The position numbers and the translations under genes were made by a program. The notes under the pieces are model-generated. The model did not search any database. It was given only the letters and a program-made list of their open reading frames with translations, and was not told where the DNA came from. A stretch of 64,000 nucleotides of DNA from Acidimicrobiaceae bacterium (lineage in GTDB: Bacteria; Actinomycetota; Acidimicrobiia; Acidimicrobiales; RAAP-2): positions 109,119 through 173,118 of the forward strand of contig PNAH01000028.1 in assembly GCA_003170315.1 (NCBI GenBank), in the 5' to 3' direction. Positions within the stretch are counted from its first letter, which is position 1; the number at the start of each line of letters is the position of its first letter. Positions 48,087 to 57,536 of this stretch are shown here, piece after piece.

Positions 48087-49775
48087 ATGGACGACCGCCG
48101 GATTCTCTCAACCACGCGCCAATCGTCAGCCGAGATTGCCCGAATGAACTTCACCACCGTGCGAAAAGGGGGCTACGACCCCAACGAAGTGCGTATTCAG
48201 TTGGAGTCGGTGGCGCGAGAGATGGGTCACCTCGAGGCCCGGATTCGAGAGCTCCAAGATCAGCTCAGTGAGGCCCATCGCCGAGCCGCCAATCCGACGT
48301 TCGACGAGGCCACGCTGGCCGGGGCGCTCGGTGCCCAGAGTGCGGCGATCTTGCGCTCGGCCCACGAAGAGGCCGGCCGGGTGACGGCCGAAGCTCAAGA
48401 ACGCAGCGCCCAGGTCTTCACCGAGAGCCAACAACGAAGTTCGGCCCACTTGATCGAGGCCCAGGAGCGGGCCGCGGCGCTCATCTCCGAGGCCGAGAGC
48501 ACGGCCGGTCAAGTTGACCACGACGCCCGTTTGGCCGCGGAACGACTCGTCGAGTCGGCCAAGGTGAACGGCGAAGCGCTAGTCGAAGGGGCGCGCGAGC
48601 AGGGTCGCGCCATCGTCGAGCAGTCCTACGACGCTCGCAAGGCGGTCCTCAACGACCTGGCGGTGAAACGCAAGGCCCTGCAGATTCAGATCGAGCAGTT
48701 GCGAGCGGCGCGCGACGTTCTCGCTACGTTCGTCACGTCGGTCCTCGACCAGGTCGAAGGCGTGCTCTCCGGTATTAACAACTCGGACGAGGAGGCGCGC
48801 AACGCCGCTCTCGAAGCCTTGCGACTTCGACCGAACGTGCCCGAGCCGACCGAAGAGGAGGTGCTGGCCAGCACGCCCCTTCGCCAAGTCGCCGAACCGC
48901 AGCTGCAAGAGGTGACCGATCTGCCAACCGAAACGCGACCACGGGGGCGCCGGGCACCGAAGGACGACGTGACCAGCGTCGCCGACATCACCGAGGTCTC
49001 GATGATCGACGACGACGGCTCGGGAACTGACGTGGTCAACGAGATCTTCGCGCGGCTCCGTAAAGCGACGCTGGAAGAGCGCGGTGCCGCACCGGTGCCG
49101 AAACGGGCCGCTCCCGCGCCGGCCAAAGCGCCGACGGTGACAGGCGAACTGTTCGAACGCCGCGACGCGGCGCTCGCGGGGTCCCTGGCGGCCCTGACGC
49201 GCAAAGTGAAGCGCTCCCTCCAAGACGACCAGAACATCATGCTCGAGCGACTGCGTGACGTAAAGGCGATGATCACCACCGAGCTCGAAGACGAGCACGA
49301 ACAACGCGCCCGCTACGCCGACGCGGCGATCGACGCCCTCTCGGGCGCCGCCGCCGCCGGCGTCCAGTTCGCGAAAGACGAAGCGGGCGTCAGTGGAGGA
49401 GCGGTGGAGAGCGCGGCGCTGAAGGACTGCGCGGCCGATCTGGCGGTGACGATCGTGTTGGCGTTGCGAAAGAGGATTCTCACCGACGGCAGTGGCGATG
49501 GCCCGGACCGCGCCAACGCCGCCTACAAGGAGTGGCGCGGCGCGCGCGTCGAACGTCTCTGCACCGACGCCGCTCGACGGGCCTTCGAAATCGGTGTCGT
49601 GGCCGCCTCGCGAGGTCGCCACGTTCGATTCTTCGTTGCGCCGAACGACGCGCCGTGCGACGCGTGCGCAATGGACGCGGCGTCGGGGGAACGGCCGGCC
49701 GGCGAGCTCTTCCCGAGCGGTTCACCCTTCCCGCCACTGCACGCCGGGTGCGCCTGCGCCGTTATTCCTGTTTGA
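48087..49775 (+). CDS. DivIVA-domain coiled-coil protein with MuF-like C-terminal Cys/His tail
   Basis: MNFTTVRKGGYDPNEVRIQLESVAREMGHLEARIRELQDQLSEA DivIVA-like N-terminus; C-terminus VAPNDAPCDACAMDAASGERPAGELFPSGSPFPPLHAGCACAVIPV. Confidence 0.75.
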   Translation: MDDRRILSTTRQSSAEIARMNFTTVRKGGYDPNEVRIQLESVAREMGHLEARIRELQDQLSEAHRRAANPTFDEATLAGALGAQSAAILRSAHEEAGRVTAEAQERSAQVFTESQQRSSAHLIEAQERAAALISEAESTAGQVDHDARLAAERLVESAKVNGEALVEGAREQGRAIVEQSYDARKAVLNDLAVKRKALQIQIEQLRAARDVLATFVTSVLDQVEGVLSGINNSDEEARNAALEALRLRPNVPEPTEEEVLASTPLRQVAEPQLQEVTDLPTETRPRGRRAPKDDVTSVADITEVSMIDDDGSGTDVVNEIFARLRKATLEERGAAPVPKRAAPAPAKAPTVTGELFERRDAALAGSLAALTRKVKRSLQDDQNIMLERLRDVKAMITTELEDEHEQRARYADAAIDALSGAAAAGVQFAKDEAGVSGGAVESAALKDCAADLAVTIVLALRKRILTDGSGDGPDRANAAYKEWRGARVERLCTDAARRAFEIGVVAASRGRHVRFFVAPNDAPCDACAMDAASGERPAGELFPSGSPFPPLHAGCACAVIPV

Positions 49776-49796
49776 AAAACGACCTAGGCTCGTTGC

Positions 49797-52688
49797 GTGC
49801 GTAGTCCGACTGATATTCCGCCACGTGCGCGCCGGCTCGGTCGGTTCTCTCGAAGATTCTGGTTCGGACTGGCCTTCGTCGTCATCCTCATCGGGTTCCT
49901 CTCACTACGCAATCTCGCGGTGCTGTGGACCGACCAAATGTGGTTCTCTTCGGTCGGTCTCGAAAAGGTCTTTTCGACGCTGCTGCTGGTGAAGGTGGGG
50001 CTCGGTCTGACCTTCGGCGCGATCTTTTTCTTCATCATGTGGGGCAACCTGCTCCTGACGGATCGTTTCGGGGCGCGCGACCTCTCCTTCGACCCCGAAG
50101 ACGAGATCGTTCGCCGATTCCAGAACGTGGTTCGCCCCTACGCCAAGCGCATCTACGCGGCGATCGCTCTGGTGATGGGCTTGATCGCCGGACTGGACGC
50201 CACCGGCCAGTGGAACAAGTACCTCCTCTTCGCTAACAGCCAGCCTTTCCACGCCAAAGACGCCCTCTATCACAAGGACTTGAGTTTCTACGTCTTCACC
50301 TTGCCCTTCGTGTCCTTCGTCGTGACCTGGCTGTTGGTGGCGCTGATCGTCGCGTTGATCGTCACCACGGGATTTCACTACCTCAACGGCGGCATCCGCG
50401 CTACCAGGGTGACGCCGCGCGTCTCGCCACGGGTCAAGGCCCACCTGTCGGTCATCGGTGCCGGCATCGCGCTCATGAAAGCGGCCGGCTACGTCATCGC
50501 CAAATGGGAGTTGGTCAATTCCACCAACGGTTTCGTGCAAGGCGCGGGGTACACCGACGTGCACGCCCGGATGCCCGCGTTGACGATCCTGTTCTTTCTC
50601 TCGATGGCCGCGGCGTTGATCCTGCTCGCCAACGTGCGCATGCGCGGATGGTCGCTACCGGCGGTGGCGGTCGGACTGTGGCTCTTCGTCGCGCTGGTGA
50701 TCGGGGTGCTGTACCCAACGATCCTGCAGGCCCTTAAGGTCAGCCCGAACCAGGACACGCTCGAGGCGCCGTATATCCAGCGCAATATCGAAGCGACGCG
50801 CGCCGCCTTCGGGCTCGACAAGGTTCAGTACTCGAACTTCGCCGCCTCACCCACAATCTCGGCGGCGACAGTCAAAACTGATACCGCCACCCTGGACAAC
50901 ATTCGTCTTTGGGACCCCGCGGCGAACATCGCGCTGGCGACCGTGACCCGGCGCCAATCGATTCACGCGTATTACACGTTCTCCACGCTTGCGGTCGACC
51001 GTTACTTCATCAACGGCAAGCTCACGCCGGTCTTGATCGGCGCGCGACAACTCAACACGGCGAACCTGCCCTCGCAGTCCTGGGTGAACCAGCACCTGCA
51101 GTACACGCACGGGATCGGGGCGGCGGTCCTCGCGGCCAACGCGGTCGATTACACCACGGGTAATCCCAACTTCGTCGTCTCGAACGTGCCGCCCGCTTCG
51201 ACCAACGGCATGCCGGTACTCACGCAGCCGGACATCTACTTCGGCATCCACGATCCCGGTTGGATCGTCGCCGACACCAAGCAGCTGGAACTCGATTACC
51301 AGGTGAACTCCGGGGCCAACGCCGGACAACCGGTCGAGACCCACTACGACAGCACCGGAGGCGTACCGGTCGGCAGCATCTTCAGTCGCATGGCGCTCGC
51401 GCTACGCCTTGGTGACTTCAACTTTCTGATCTCGAACCAGATCACGTCAAAGAGTCGGGTCCTCTTCGTGCGCGACGTCCAACAGATGGCCCAGAAGGCA
51501 GCGCCTTTCCTCACCTTCGACTCGAACCCGTACGCCGTCATTGCCAACGGCGAGGTGCAGTACGTGCTCGACGGCTACACCACGACCGATCAGTACCCCT
51601 ACAGCGAGAACGCGTCGAACCTGAACGTGAATCAGGGCGGTCTGCCCTCCAGTTTCAACTACGTGCGCAACGCCGTCAAAGTCGTCGTCAACGCGTACAC
51701 CGGGGCCATGACCTTCTACGCCAACGACCCGAACGACCCCATCCTGAAGGCCTATCGCGCGGCCTTCCCGTCGATGTTCCACCCGATGAGCCAGATGCCC
51801 GAGGCGATTCGCTCGCACCTGCGCTACCCCTCGAACATCTTCGCGGTCCAGGCCGCGACGCTGGGGAAGTACCACATCTCGACAGCGAATGCCTTCTTCT
51901 CGGCGTCGGACCGTTGGGAGGTCTCGCCGACGACAGGAGCGGGCACGCCGAGCCAGTCGCTCGCCTTGACCCAGACCACTAACAATGCCGGCAACGTGGT
52001 CGCGTCGTCGCTGGCGCCCATGAGTCCGATCAACCAAGTGGGATCGCTCCCCGAGGCGAACCACCAACAACTCCTCGAGAACATCGCCTACGTGCCCGCC
52101 GGTAACTCCTCGACCGTTCAGGGCCTCACGGCCTTCATGGTCGCGACGAGCGATCCCTCGGACTACGGGCAGCTCCACGTCTACATCACCCCGCGCGGCA
52201 CGTCGGTGACCGGTCCGGTCCAGGCCGACTCTGAGATCCAACAGAACGCCGTAGCGTCCAAGGACATCTCGCTCCTGAACGCGCGCGGCCAGGGATCCAC
52301 CGTCCTGCTGGGCAACAACGTCATGGTGCCGCTGGATCAGAGCGTGCTTTACGTTCGCCCTCTCTACGTGACCAGTACGTCGAACCCGTTGCCGCAGTTG
52401 CGCTACGTCATCGCCGTCTTCAACCAGGACGTCGCGATTGAACCAACCCTTTCGCAGGCGCTTTCCGCTGTCTTGGGCGCGAGTTTCACCGGTCCGGGCA
52501 CGACCGGCAAGACCGGGGGGTCCACGAAGACCGGTCAGAAGGCGGCCGTCTACCTCAAGCAGGCGGCGACCGATTACGCCGCGGCCCAGACCGATCTCAA
52601 AAACGGCAACCTCGGTGCCTATCAGGCTGAAGTCAACGCCATGGAGAATCAGTTGCAGTTGGCCCAAAGCGCGCTGACCAAGAAGTAG
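49797..52688 (+). CDS. UPF0182 family large membrane protein
   Basis: N-terminal TM segments plus long extracytoplasmic domain; FWFGLAFVVILIGF...DQMWFSSVGLEKVFSTLLLVKVGLGLTFGAIFF; LEAPYIQRNIEATRAAFGLDKV. Confidence 0.88.
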   Translation: MRSPTDIPPRARRLGRFSRRFWFGLAFVVILIGFLSLRNLAVLWTDQMWFSSVGLEKVFSTLLLVKVGLGLTFGAIFFFIMWGNLLLTDRFGARDLSFDPEDEIVRRFQNVVRPYAKRIYAAIALVMGLIAGLDATGQWNKYLLFANSQPFHAKDALYHKDLSFYVFTLPFVSFVVTWLLVALIVALIVTTGFHYLNGGIRATRVTPRVSPRVKAHLSVIGAGIALMKAAGYVIAKWELVNSTNGFVQGAGYTDVHARMPALTILFFLSMAAALILLANVRMRGWSLPAVAVGLWLFVALVIGVLYPTILQALKVSPNQDTLEAPYIQRNIEATRAAFGLDKVQYSNFAASPTISAATVKTDTATLDNIRLWDPAANIALATVTRRQSIHAYYTFSTLAVDRYFINGKLTPVLIGARQLNTANLPSQSWVNQHLQYTHGIGAAVLAANAVDYTTGNPNFVVSNVPPASTNGMPVLTQPDIYFGIHDPGWIVADTKQLELDYQVNSGANAGQPVETHYDSTGGVPVGSIFSRMALALRLGDFNFLISNQITSKSRVLFVRDVQQMAQKAAPFLTFDSNPYAVIANGEVQYVLDGYTTTDQYPYSENASNLNVNQGGLPSSFNYVRNAVKVVVNAYTGAMTFYANDPNDPILKAYRAAFPSMFHPMSQMPEAIRSHLRYPSNIFAVQAATLGKYHISTANAFFSASDRWEVSPTTGAGTPSQSLALTQTTNNAGNVVASSLAPMSPINQVGSLPEANHQQLLENIAYVPAGNSSTVQGLTAFMVATSDPSDYGQLHVYITPRGTSVTGPVQADSEIQQNAVASKDISLLNARGQGSTVLLGNNVMVPLDQSVLYVRPLYVTSTSNPLPQLRYVIAVFNQDVAIEPTLSQALSAVLGASFTGPGTTGKTGGSTKTGQKAAVYLKQAATDYAAAQTDLKNGNLGAYQAEVNAMENQLQLAQSALTKK

Positions 52689-52942
52689 TTCAGCAGTCGC
52701 TCCTTCATTGGCGCTGAGCGATACCGTGACGGGTTTCTGAAGGCATCTCGTATTTCGCCGGCAACGGTTTGGCGCGGCCTTCGAACACTCCGCGATGTCC
52801 AATTAAACCAGTATCAGCTTTCAATCCAAGGGTTAAATGGTAGCACTCGTTTCACGAGACGCACCAGGTGATGCGTGGCTGTTCGACACAGTGGCGACGG
52901 CAAAGGTGACCGAGTGATTTTGCGATAAAGTGGACTCTGCAT

Positions 52943-53022
<80 letters not shown>

Positions 53023-53025
53023 TCA

Positions 53026-53051
53026 AAGGTCTCTCGCAAGAGAGGCCTTTG
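53026..53051 (+). terminator. hairpin aaaggtctctc-gcaa-gagaggccttt downstream of tRNA-fMet
   Basis: 11-bp stem with one G:U, GCAA loop, just after the tRNA. Confidence 0.7.
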
Positions 53052-53280
53052 TCATTTCCCGTCGTTTTTGAATCGCGATCTCAATATCCCGATCATCGCC
53101 AGCAGACACGTTGTTTAGTTGCCGATCAAATTCAAGTTTCCCAATTTTAGCCCGGTACCTGTCAATTGGAGAATCCATTTGCCATGGTGGTTGGGGTGCG
53201 ACTCTTGGACATTATGGGGGATTGAGCCCGTTGATTGACATAAACGGGTGTAACCATCTTCGAGAGGCAGAGTGTTGAAT

Positions 53281-53856
53281 ATGACTAGGGACGCTTTCCA
53301 ACGCGAGGCTGAGGACGTCTTTCGTGGAGTTTGGTTTCGGAACTTCGAGTCAATTTCCAAGTACGTCCGACGACGTATCGCCGCAAGCGAAGCCGCTGAC
53401 GATGTCGTCGCTGAGATTTTCAGTGTCGCCTGGCGTCGTTTGGAAGTACTGCCCACGGTGCCCAACGAACTTCCTTGGCTGTACGGAGTGGCTCACAACG
53501 TCGTGCTGACACACTTTCGTGCGCAGCGTCGCGCGTTCGCATTGGTCGATCGACTCGAAGCCAACTCTCGGCCGAGTCATAGTTCAATTCCGCAAATCAG
53601 TGCGAAGTTGTTATCGGCACTTCAGGGTTTGAGCGACATCGATCGCGAATTGTTCCGACTCACAATATGGGAGGAATTAAGTCAACATGACGCCGGAGTT
53701 GTTGTCGGTCTCAGCACCAAGGCAGTGGAACGTCGACTTGACCGTGCGCGTCAGAAGATTCGTGAACTTTGCATAGAGGACAATCGCGTTGCTTTGTTCA
53801 CATCTTCAAGAATGGCGTTCCCATACGAAGCAATACCTATAGAGAGGAATCACTAA
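53281..53856 (+). CDS. ECF-type RNA polymerase sigma-70 family factor
   Basis: FESISKYVRRRIAASEAADDVVAEIFSVAWRRLEVLP...NELPWLYGVAHNVVLTHFRAQRR...LLSALQGLSDIDRELFRLTIWEELSQHDAGVVVGLSTKAVERRLDRARQKIRE; GTG 53272 alternative start. Confidence 0.9.
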   Translation: MTRDAFQREAEDVFRGVWFRNFESISKYVRRRIAASEAADDVVAEIFSVAWRRLEVLPTVPNELPWLYGVAHNVVLTHFRAQRRAFALVDRLEANSRPSHSSIPQISAKLLSALQGLSDIDRELFRLTIWEELSQHDAGVVVGLSTKAVERRLDRARQKIRELCIEDNRVALFTSSRMAFPYEAIPIERNH

Positions 53857-54875
53857 TGAACATGATTGACCAACTAATTGCGGGACCGGATCCGCTCGGT
53901 GAGGGGGCGACTTTCGAGTCACAGAGTTCTGAAGCGGAGCAGATGTTTCAGAAAGTTATTGCATTGCCACGAGGTCGAGTCGCTGGCGTGCGGCGTATTC
54001 GCCCTCGAGTTCTCGTGGCTTCGGCGGCGGCCTCAATTATTGGTGCTGCCAGTATTCTCATCCCACTGATGGGTGCAAATGCTCCGTCGGCTGCCGCATC
54101 CGAACTTCAGAGGCTTTCATCAATCGTCGCGGCAGCTCCTGATGCCACGCTGGCCCCCGGTCAGTACGAGTACACCGATTCGGTCGGCCTCGGCCTCGTC
54201 GAGGCGGTGGAGCGACCCTCATACAACTACAACGTGAAGATGCATCGCCAGTTTTGGATCGGCGCCGATGGCTCGGGTCGCATTGCTATGACTTATTCGG
54301 ACCCAACTTTTCCGACCCCGAAAGATCGTGCCGCGTGGGTATCCGCTGGTAGCCCGGAACTGTCGGGTTCGCTACCTGATATGCAATCAATCACGAATCA
54401 GAGTTGGGGAGCGAGTAGCGGCAGTGCGCCCATTGACGAGTCCCAGTTGCCTACCGACCCGAGTCAGCTGTTCGCATACGTGCAGGCGAAGGCTAATAAT
54501 CCCAGCGCGGGCCAGAACTTTGGAGAGTTACAAGAGATTGCTTCACTGTTTGAAGAGCGCTACACGCCACCTGGGCTCGCATCGGCACTCCTGACTGTGG
54601 CATCTGAAATACCGGGTATCACGCTGGATAACTCCGCGACCTTGCCCGATGCTGCGGCCGGAATGGGTTTCGCGTTGACTTCAAACAATATGGCTGGATG
54701 GACTTTCAAAATGGAACTCATATTGAATCCGACGACCGGGTCAGTCGTCGGCGAGAAGGACTGGGCCACATCGAATTCGGGTTCAACGGACTCATTGAGG
54801 TGGACACACTTCGTAACTCAAGGAGTCGTTAATTCGATAAGTCAGACGAGCGCGACGACGAAAACGAACATTTGA
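53856..54875 (+). CDS. single-TM CU044_5270-like protein, putative partner/anti-sigma-like of the ECF factor
   Basis: N-terminal cytoplasmic segment, TM VLVASAAASIIGAASILIPLMG, extracytoplasmic domain AAPDATLAPGQYEYTDSVG...QFWIGADGSGRI; TAATG overlap with sigma gene. Confidence 0.72.
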   Translation: MNMIDQLIAGPDPLGEGATFESQSSEAEQMFQKVIALPRGRVAGVRRIRPRVLVASAAASIIGAASILIPLMGANAPSAAASELQRLSSIVAAAPDATLAPGQYEYTDSVGLGLVEAVERPSYNYNVKMHRQFWIGADGSGRIAMTYSDPTFPTPKDRAAWVSAGSPELSGSLPDMQSITNQSWGASSGSAPIDESQLPTDPSQLFAYVQAKANNPSAGQNFGELQEIASLFEERYTPPGLASALLTVASEIPGITLDNSATLPDAAAGMGFALTSNNMAGWTFKMELILNPTTGSVVGEKDWATSNSGSTDSLRWTHFVTQGVVNSISQTSATTKTNI

Positions 54876-54892
54876 GTTCAAGCTTGCCAACT

Positions 54893-54945
54893 TCGGGCTC
54901 ATAACCCGAAGGTCGCAAGTTCAAATCTTGCCCCCGCCACCAAGA
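54893..54945. repeat. 53-bp direct repeat, copy 2 (attR-like; 3' fragment of tRNA-fMet)
   Basis: Exact copy of 52970..53022 without the 5' half of the tRNA. Confidence 0.95.
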
Positions 54946-54950
54946 GATTC

Positions 54951-54988
54951 TCAAGCCGGCTCGGTCAGAAATGATCGAGCCGGCTTGA
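54951..54988. terminator. hairpin tcaagccggctcg...cgagccggcttga
   Basis: 13-bp perfect stem immediately after the tRNA-fMet 3' fragment. Confidence 0.7.
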
Positions 54989-55074
54989 TTGCTTTCGCGC
55001 TCTTCGTTACCGACACGGACTACCGATCGATTCCGTGCCAACCGCATGACCTGTGACCAAGTTACAGTCGAAAT

Positions 55075-56568
55075 ATGGTGCGAGAAACCGTCACGGGTTA
55101 TTGCTGGCCGCAGTCAGTTGGCTACGGAGAACAAATCGGTCTTCACATGTCGTCGTCGGGTGCACGACCGGTGCGCGTCGAGATCGCACGGGTGGGGGGT
55201 CAGCGCGAGGTTGTGTTCACTTTGGCGTCGGTGGCGACAGAAGATCACGAGACTCCGAAGAGCGCATCGTCGACCGGTTGCGGGTGGCCCGTAGCACTCA
55301 CGGTTGACGTTGATCATTCGTGGCGTTCGGGCTACTACGAAGTCGTAATGGAGATTGAGGTTGGCGACAAGGTGCGTCGCGATTACGCCTTCTTCGTGGT
55401 GCGACCCCAATCCAAAGAGCGGATCATCGTCGCCTTGGCTACTAACACGTGGCACGCTTATAACGATTTCGGCGGTACGAACCTCTACAACGGCGGAACC
55501 CACGTCTCGATGCAGCGTCCGATGTCGGCGGGCTATCTGCACAAACCATTCGGCAAGGGGCGTCGCGTCACCGGCACCGGTGCCCCCGATCCCCAGAACG
55601 CCGCTCACGTGGGGTATATCCAGTTGAATCATTTGTCGGGCTGGGCGGGATCCGCGGGATGGCCCGACTGGGAGCACCCTTTCATTGCCTGGGCGGAGCG
55701 TGAAGGATTTGAAATTGGCGTCTGTACGAACGCGGACCTCGAAGACCATCCCGAAGTATTGGATAACGCGAGTCTGTACTTGTCTATCGGTCACGACGAG
55801 TATTGGTCGAAGGGGATGCGCGACACCGTCGAACGCTTCATCGCGCGAGGCGGCAATGCGGCTTTCTTTTCGGGAAATACGTTGATGTGGCAGGTCCGCA
55901 TTGAGGGCAGCGATCACGACGTGATGGTGGGCTACAAGGGATTCTTTAAGGACGACCCGCTCATGGGGACACCGCGCCAGTCGGAGGTGACGACACTCTG
56001 GTCCGACGTCATTGTTGGTCGACCTGAAAACATTTTGACGGGGGTCACCTTCACTCGTGGTGGCTATCACCGCATTGGCCGCAACGTGACGGCCGGACTG
56101 GGTGGCTACACCGTGCATCGCGCGGGTCATTGGATTTTTGACGGCACCGGACTCAGCTACGGAGAGGTACTCGGTTCGAACGCGACGGTTGTTGGCTACG
56201 AATGCGATGGGTGCGCGTTTACCTATCGAGACGGCCTTCCGTACCCAACCGGAGAAGATGGCACACCCGCGACGTTCGAGATTTTGGGCACGTGCCCGAC
56301 GCAGCACTTCACCCATGAAACTGCTCCTCGTCCACCGAAACCGGGTGAGCCTAGCGAGTTGCAGTACATCGCCTCGCGTGTTTTTGGGACGCGGGATCCT
56401 GCGGCGATGGACCGGATTCGACACGGCCACGCGGTGTTGGGTGCATACACGAACGATGCGGGAGCGACGGTCCTAACGTCGGGGTCCACCGATTGGGCGC
56501 ACGGTCTGAGCGCGCGCGATCCCCAGATTGAACAAATCACCCGCAATGTGTTGACCAAGTTGGGATAG
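55075..56568 (+). CDS. N,N-dimethylformamidase beta (large) subunit-like protein
   Basis: ALATNTWHAYNDFGGTNLYNGG, SIGHDEYWSKGMRDTVERFIARGGNAAFFSGNTLMWQVR, TSGSTDWAHGLS. Confidence 0.82.
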   Translation: MVRETVTGYCWPQSVGYGEQIGLHMSSSGARPVRVEIARVGGQREVVFTLASVATEDHETPKSASSTGCGWPVALTVDVDHSWRSGYYEVVMEIEVGDKVRRDYAFFVVRPQSKERIIVALATNTWHAYNDFGGTNLYNGGTHVSMQRPMSAGYLHKPFGKGRRVTGTGAPDPQNAAHVGYIQLNHLSGWAGSAGWPDWEHPFIAWAEREGFEIGVCTNADLEDHPEVLDNASLYLSIGHDEYWSKGMRDTVERFIARGGNAAFFSGNTLMWQVRIEGSDHDVMVGYKGFFKDDPLMGTPRQSEVTTLWSDVIVGRPENILTGVTFTRGGYHRIGRNVTAGLGGYTVHRAGHWIFDGTGLSYGEVLGSNATVVGYECDGCAFTYRDGLPYPTGEDGTPATFEILGTCPTQHFTHETAPRPPKPGEPSELQYIASRVFGTRDPAAMDRIRHGHAVLGAYTNDAGATVLTSGSTDWAHGLSARDPQIEQITRNVLTKLG

Positions 56569-56600
56569 AAATTATTGGCGTTGATCTCGAAAGCGAGGCG

Positions 56601-57335
56601 TCAGTGAGGTCCCGAACGGGGCTGAGTTCGAATTCGACGCGCGACGAAGTGGGCAATGCTTTCATTGAGATCGCTCTCGGGCGCGAAACTTCTTAATCGC
56701 AGCTCGTCCGTATCAGTGGTGATCCGCCCGGCGACTACGTCGAATATCTGTCGATTGCCCGTCGACGCCACCTCCGACCACGACGCGATCAACGTTGCAA
56801 GTTCGAGTGCGCGCGCTCGTAACTGTTCCCTGCCGACAATGTCAGTTATGAGCCCCATTCCGAGTGCTGCGTCAGCGGTGATGTCGCGACCACTCAGAAA
56901 GAGGGCCCGAGCGACGCTCTCACCCATCACATCGACAACCAACCGGATCCCGGCTTCTGAATACACCAGTCCCAGTTTCAACGCGGGGATTGAGAATTTC
57001 GTCTCGGGCGACGCCAAGCGCACGTCCGCCGATAGTGCCAACTCCAGACCCCCACCGATGACATTGCCTTGAAGGGCCACAACAATCGGCACTTTCGATC
57101 GACGCAGGCTTTCAAAGTTCTTCTCGTGCGCGATCAGAGCCTCGGCGCCCCCGAGAGACGCCTCGATGAGGTCGTAGCCCGCACAGAAATCGGGGGGAGC
57201 TGCCGTAATGACAATGACTCTCGTGCCAACGGGCGGAGTCGCCACCAGCTCTTCGAGACGGTCGATGGTCGAGCGTCCGAGCACATTTCGCCTATCGCCG
57301 CCGGCCAAACGAATTTCGAAGACGCCGTGCTTCAT
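56601..57335 (-). CDS. enoyl-CoA hydratase/isomerase family protein
   Basis: FCAGYDLIEASLGG, VVALQGNVIGGGLELALSADVRLASPETKFSIPALKLGLVYSEAG; start uncertain. Confidence 0.88.
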   Translation of the reverse strand: MKHGVFEIRLAGGDRRNVLGRSTIDRLEELVATPPVGTRVIVITAAPPDFCAGYDLIEASLGGAEALIAHEKNFESLRRSKVPIVVALQGNVIGGGLELALSADVRLASPETKFSIPALKLGLVYSEAGIRLVVDVMGESVARALFLSGRDITADAALGMGLITDIVGREQLRARALELATLIASWSEVASTGNRQIFDVVAGRITTDTDELRLRSFAPESDLNESIAHFVARRIRTQPRSGPH

Positions 57336-57536
57336 CGCCTCTGCCTCGACTCGGGTAGCGGGGGGGACGGGCAAGCGATGTCGCCGTCGGTCGTGGATCC
57401 ACTTCGTCGAGCGTCGCCAGCGATAACTCGCCTGCGACTGCATCCGGGACACCGAACGACTCAGGCGAGACATCGAGGTCACAATGGTCTCCTTGTCTTC
57501 ACGTTTCGAGACACTCTCTTTTCAGCGTTGCGCGAC

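Noticed and set aside
53115-53465. 116-aa minus-strand ORF overlapping the sigma-factor start
   Set aside because: Overlaps the coding start of a clear ECF sigma factor and lacks any recognisable feature.
54893-54942. A second tRNA-Met gene
   Set aside because: Only the anticodon arm to CCA is present; the acceptor 5' strand and D-arm are missing, so it is a fragment, not a functional tRNA.
55114-56430. 438-aa minus-strand ORF opposite the dimethylformamidase-like gene
   Set aside because: No recognisable motif, and the plus strand encodes a coherent family protein over the same interval.
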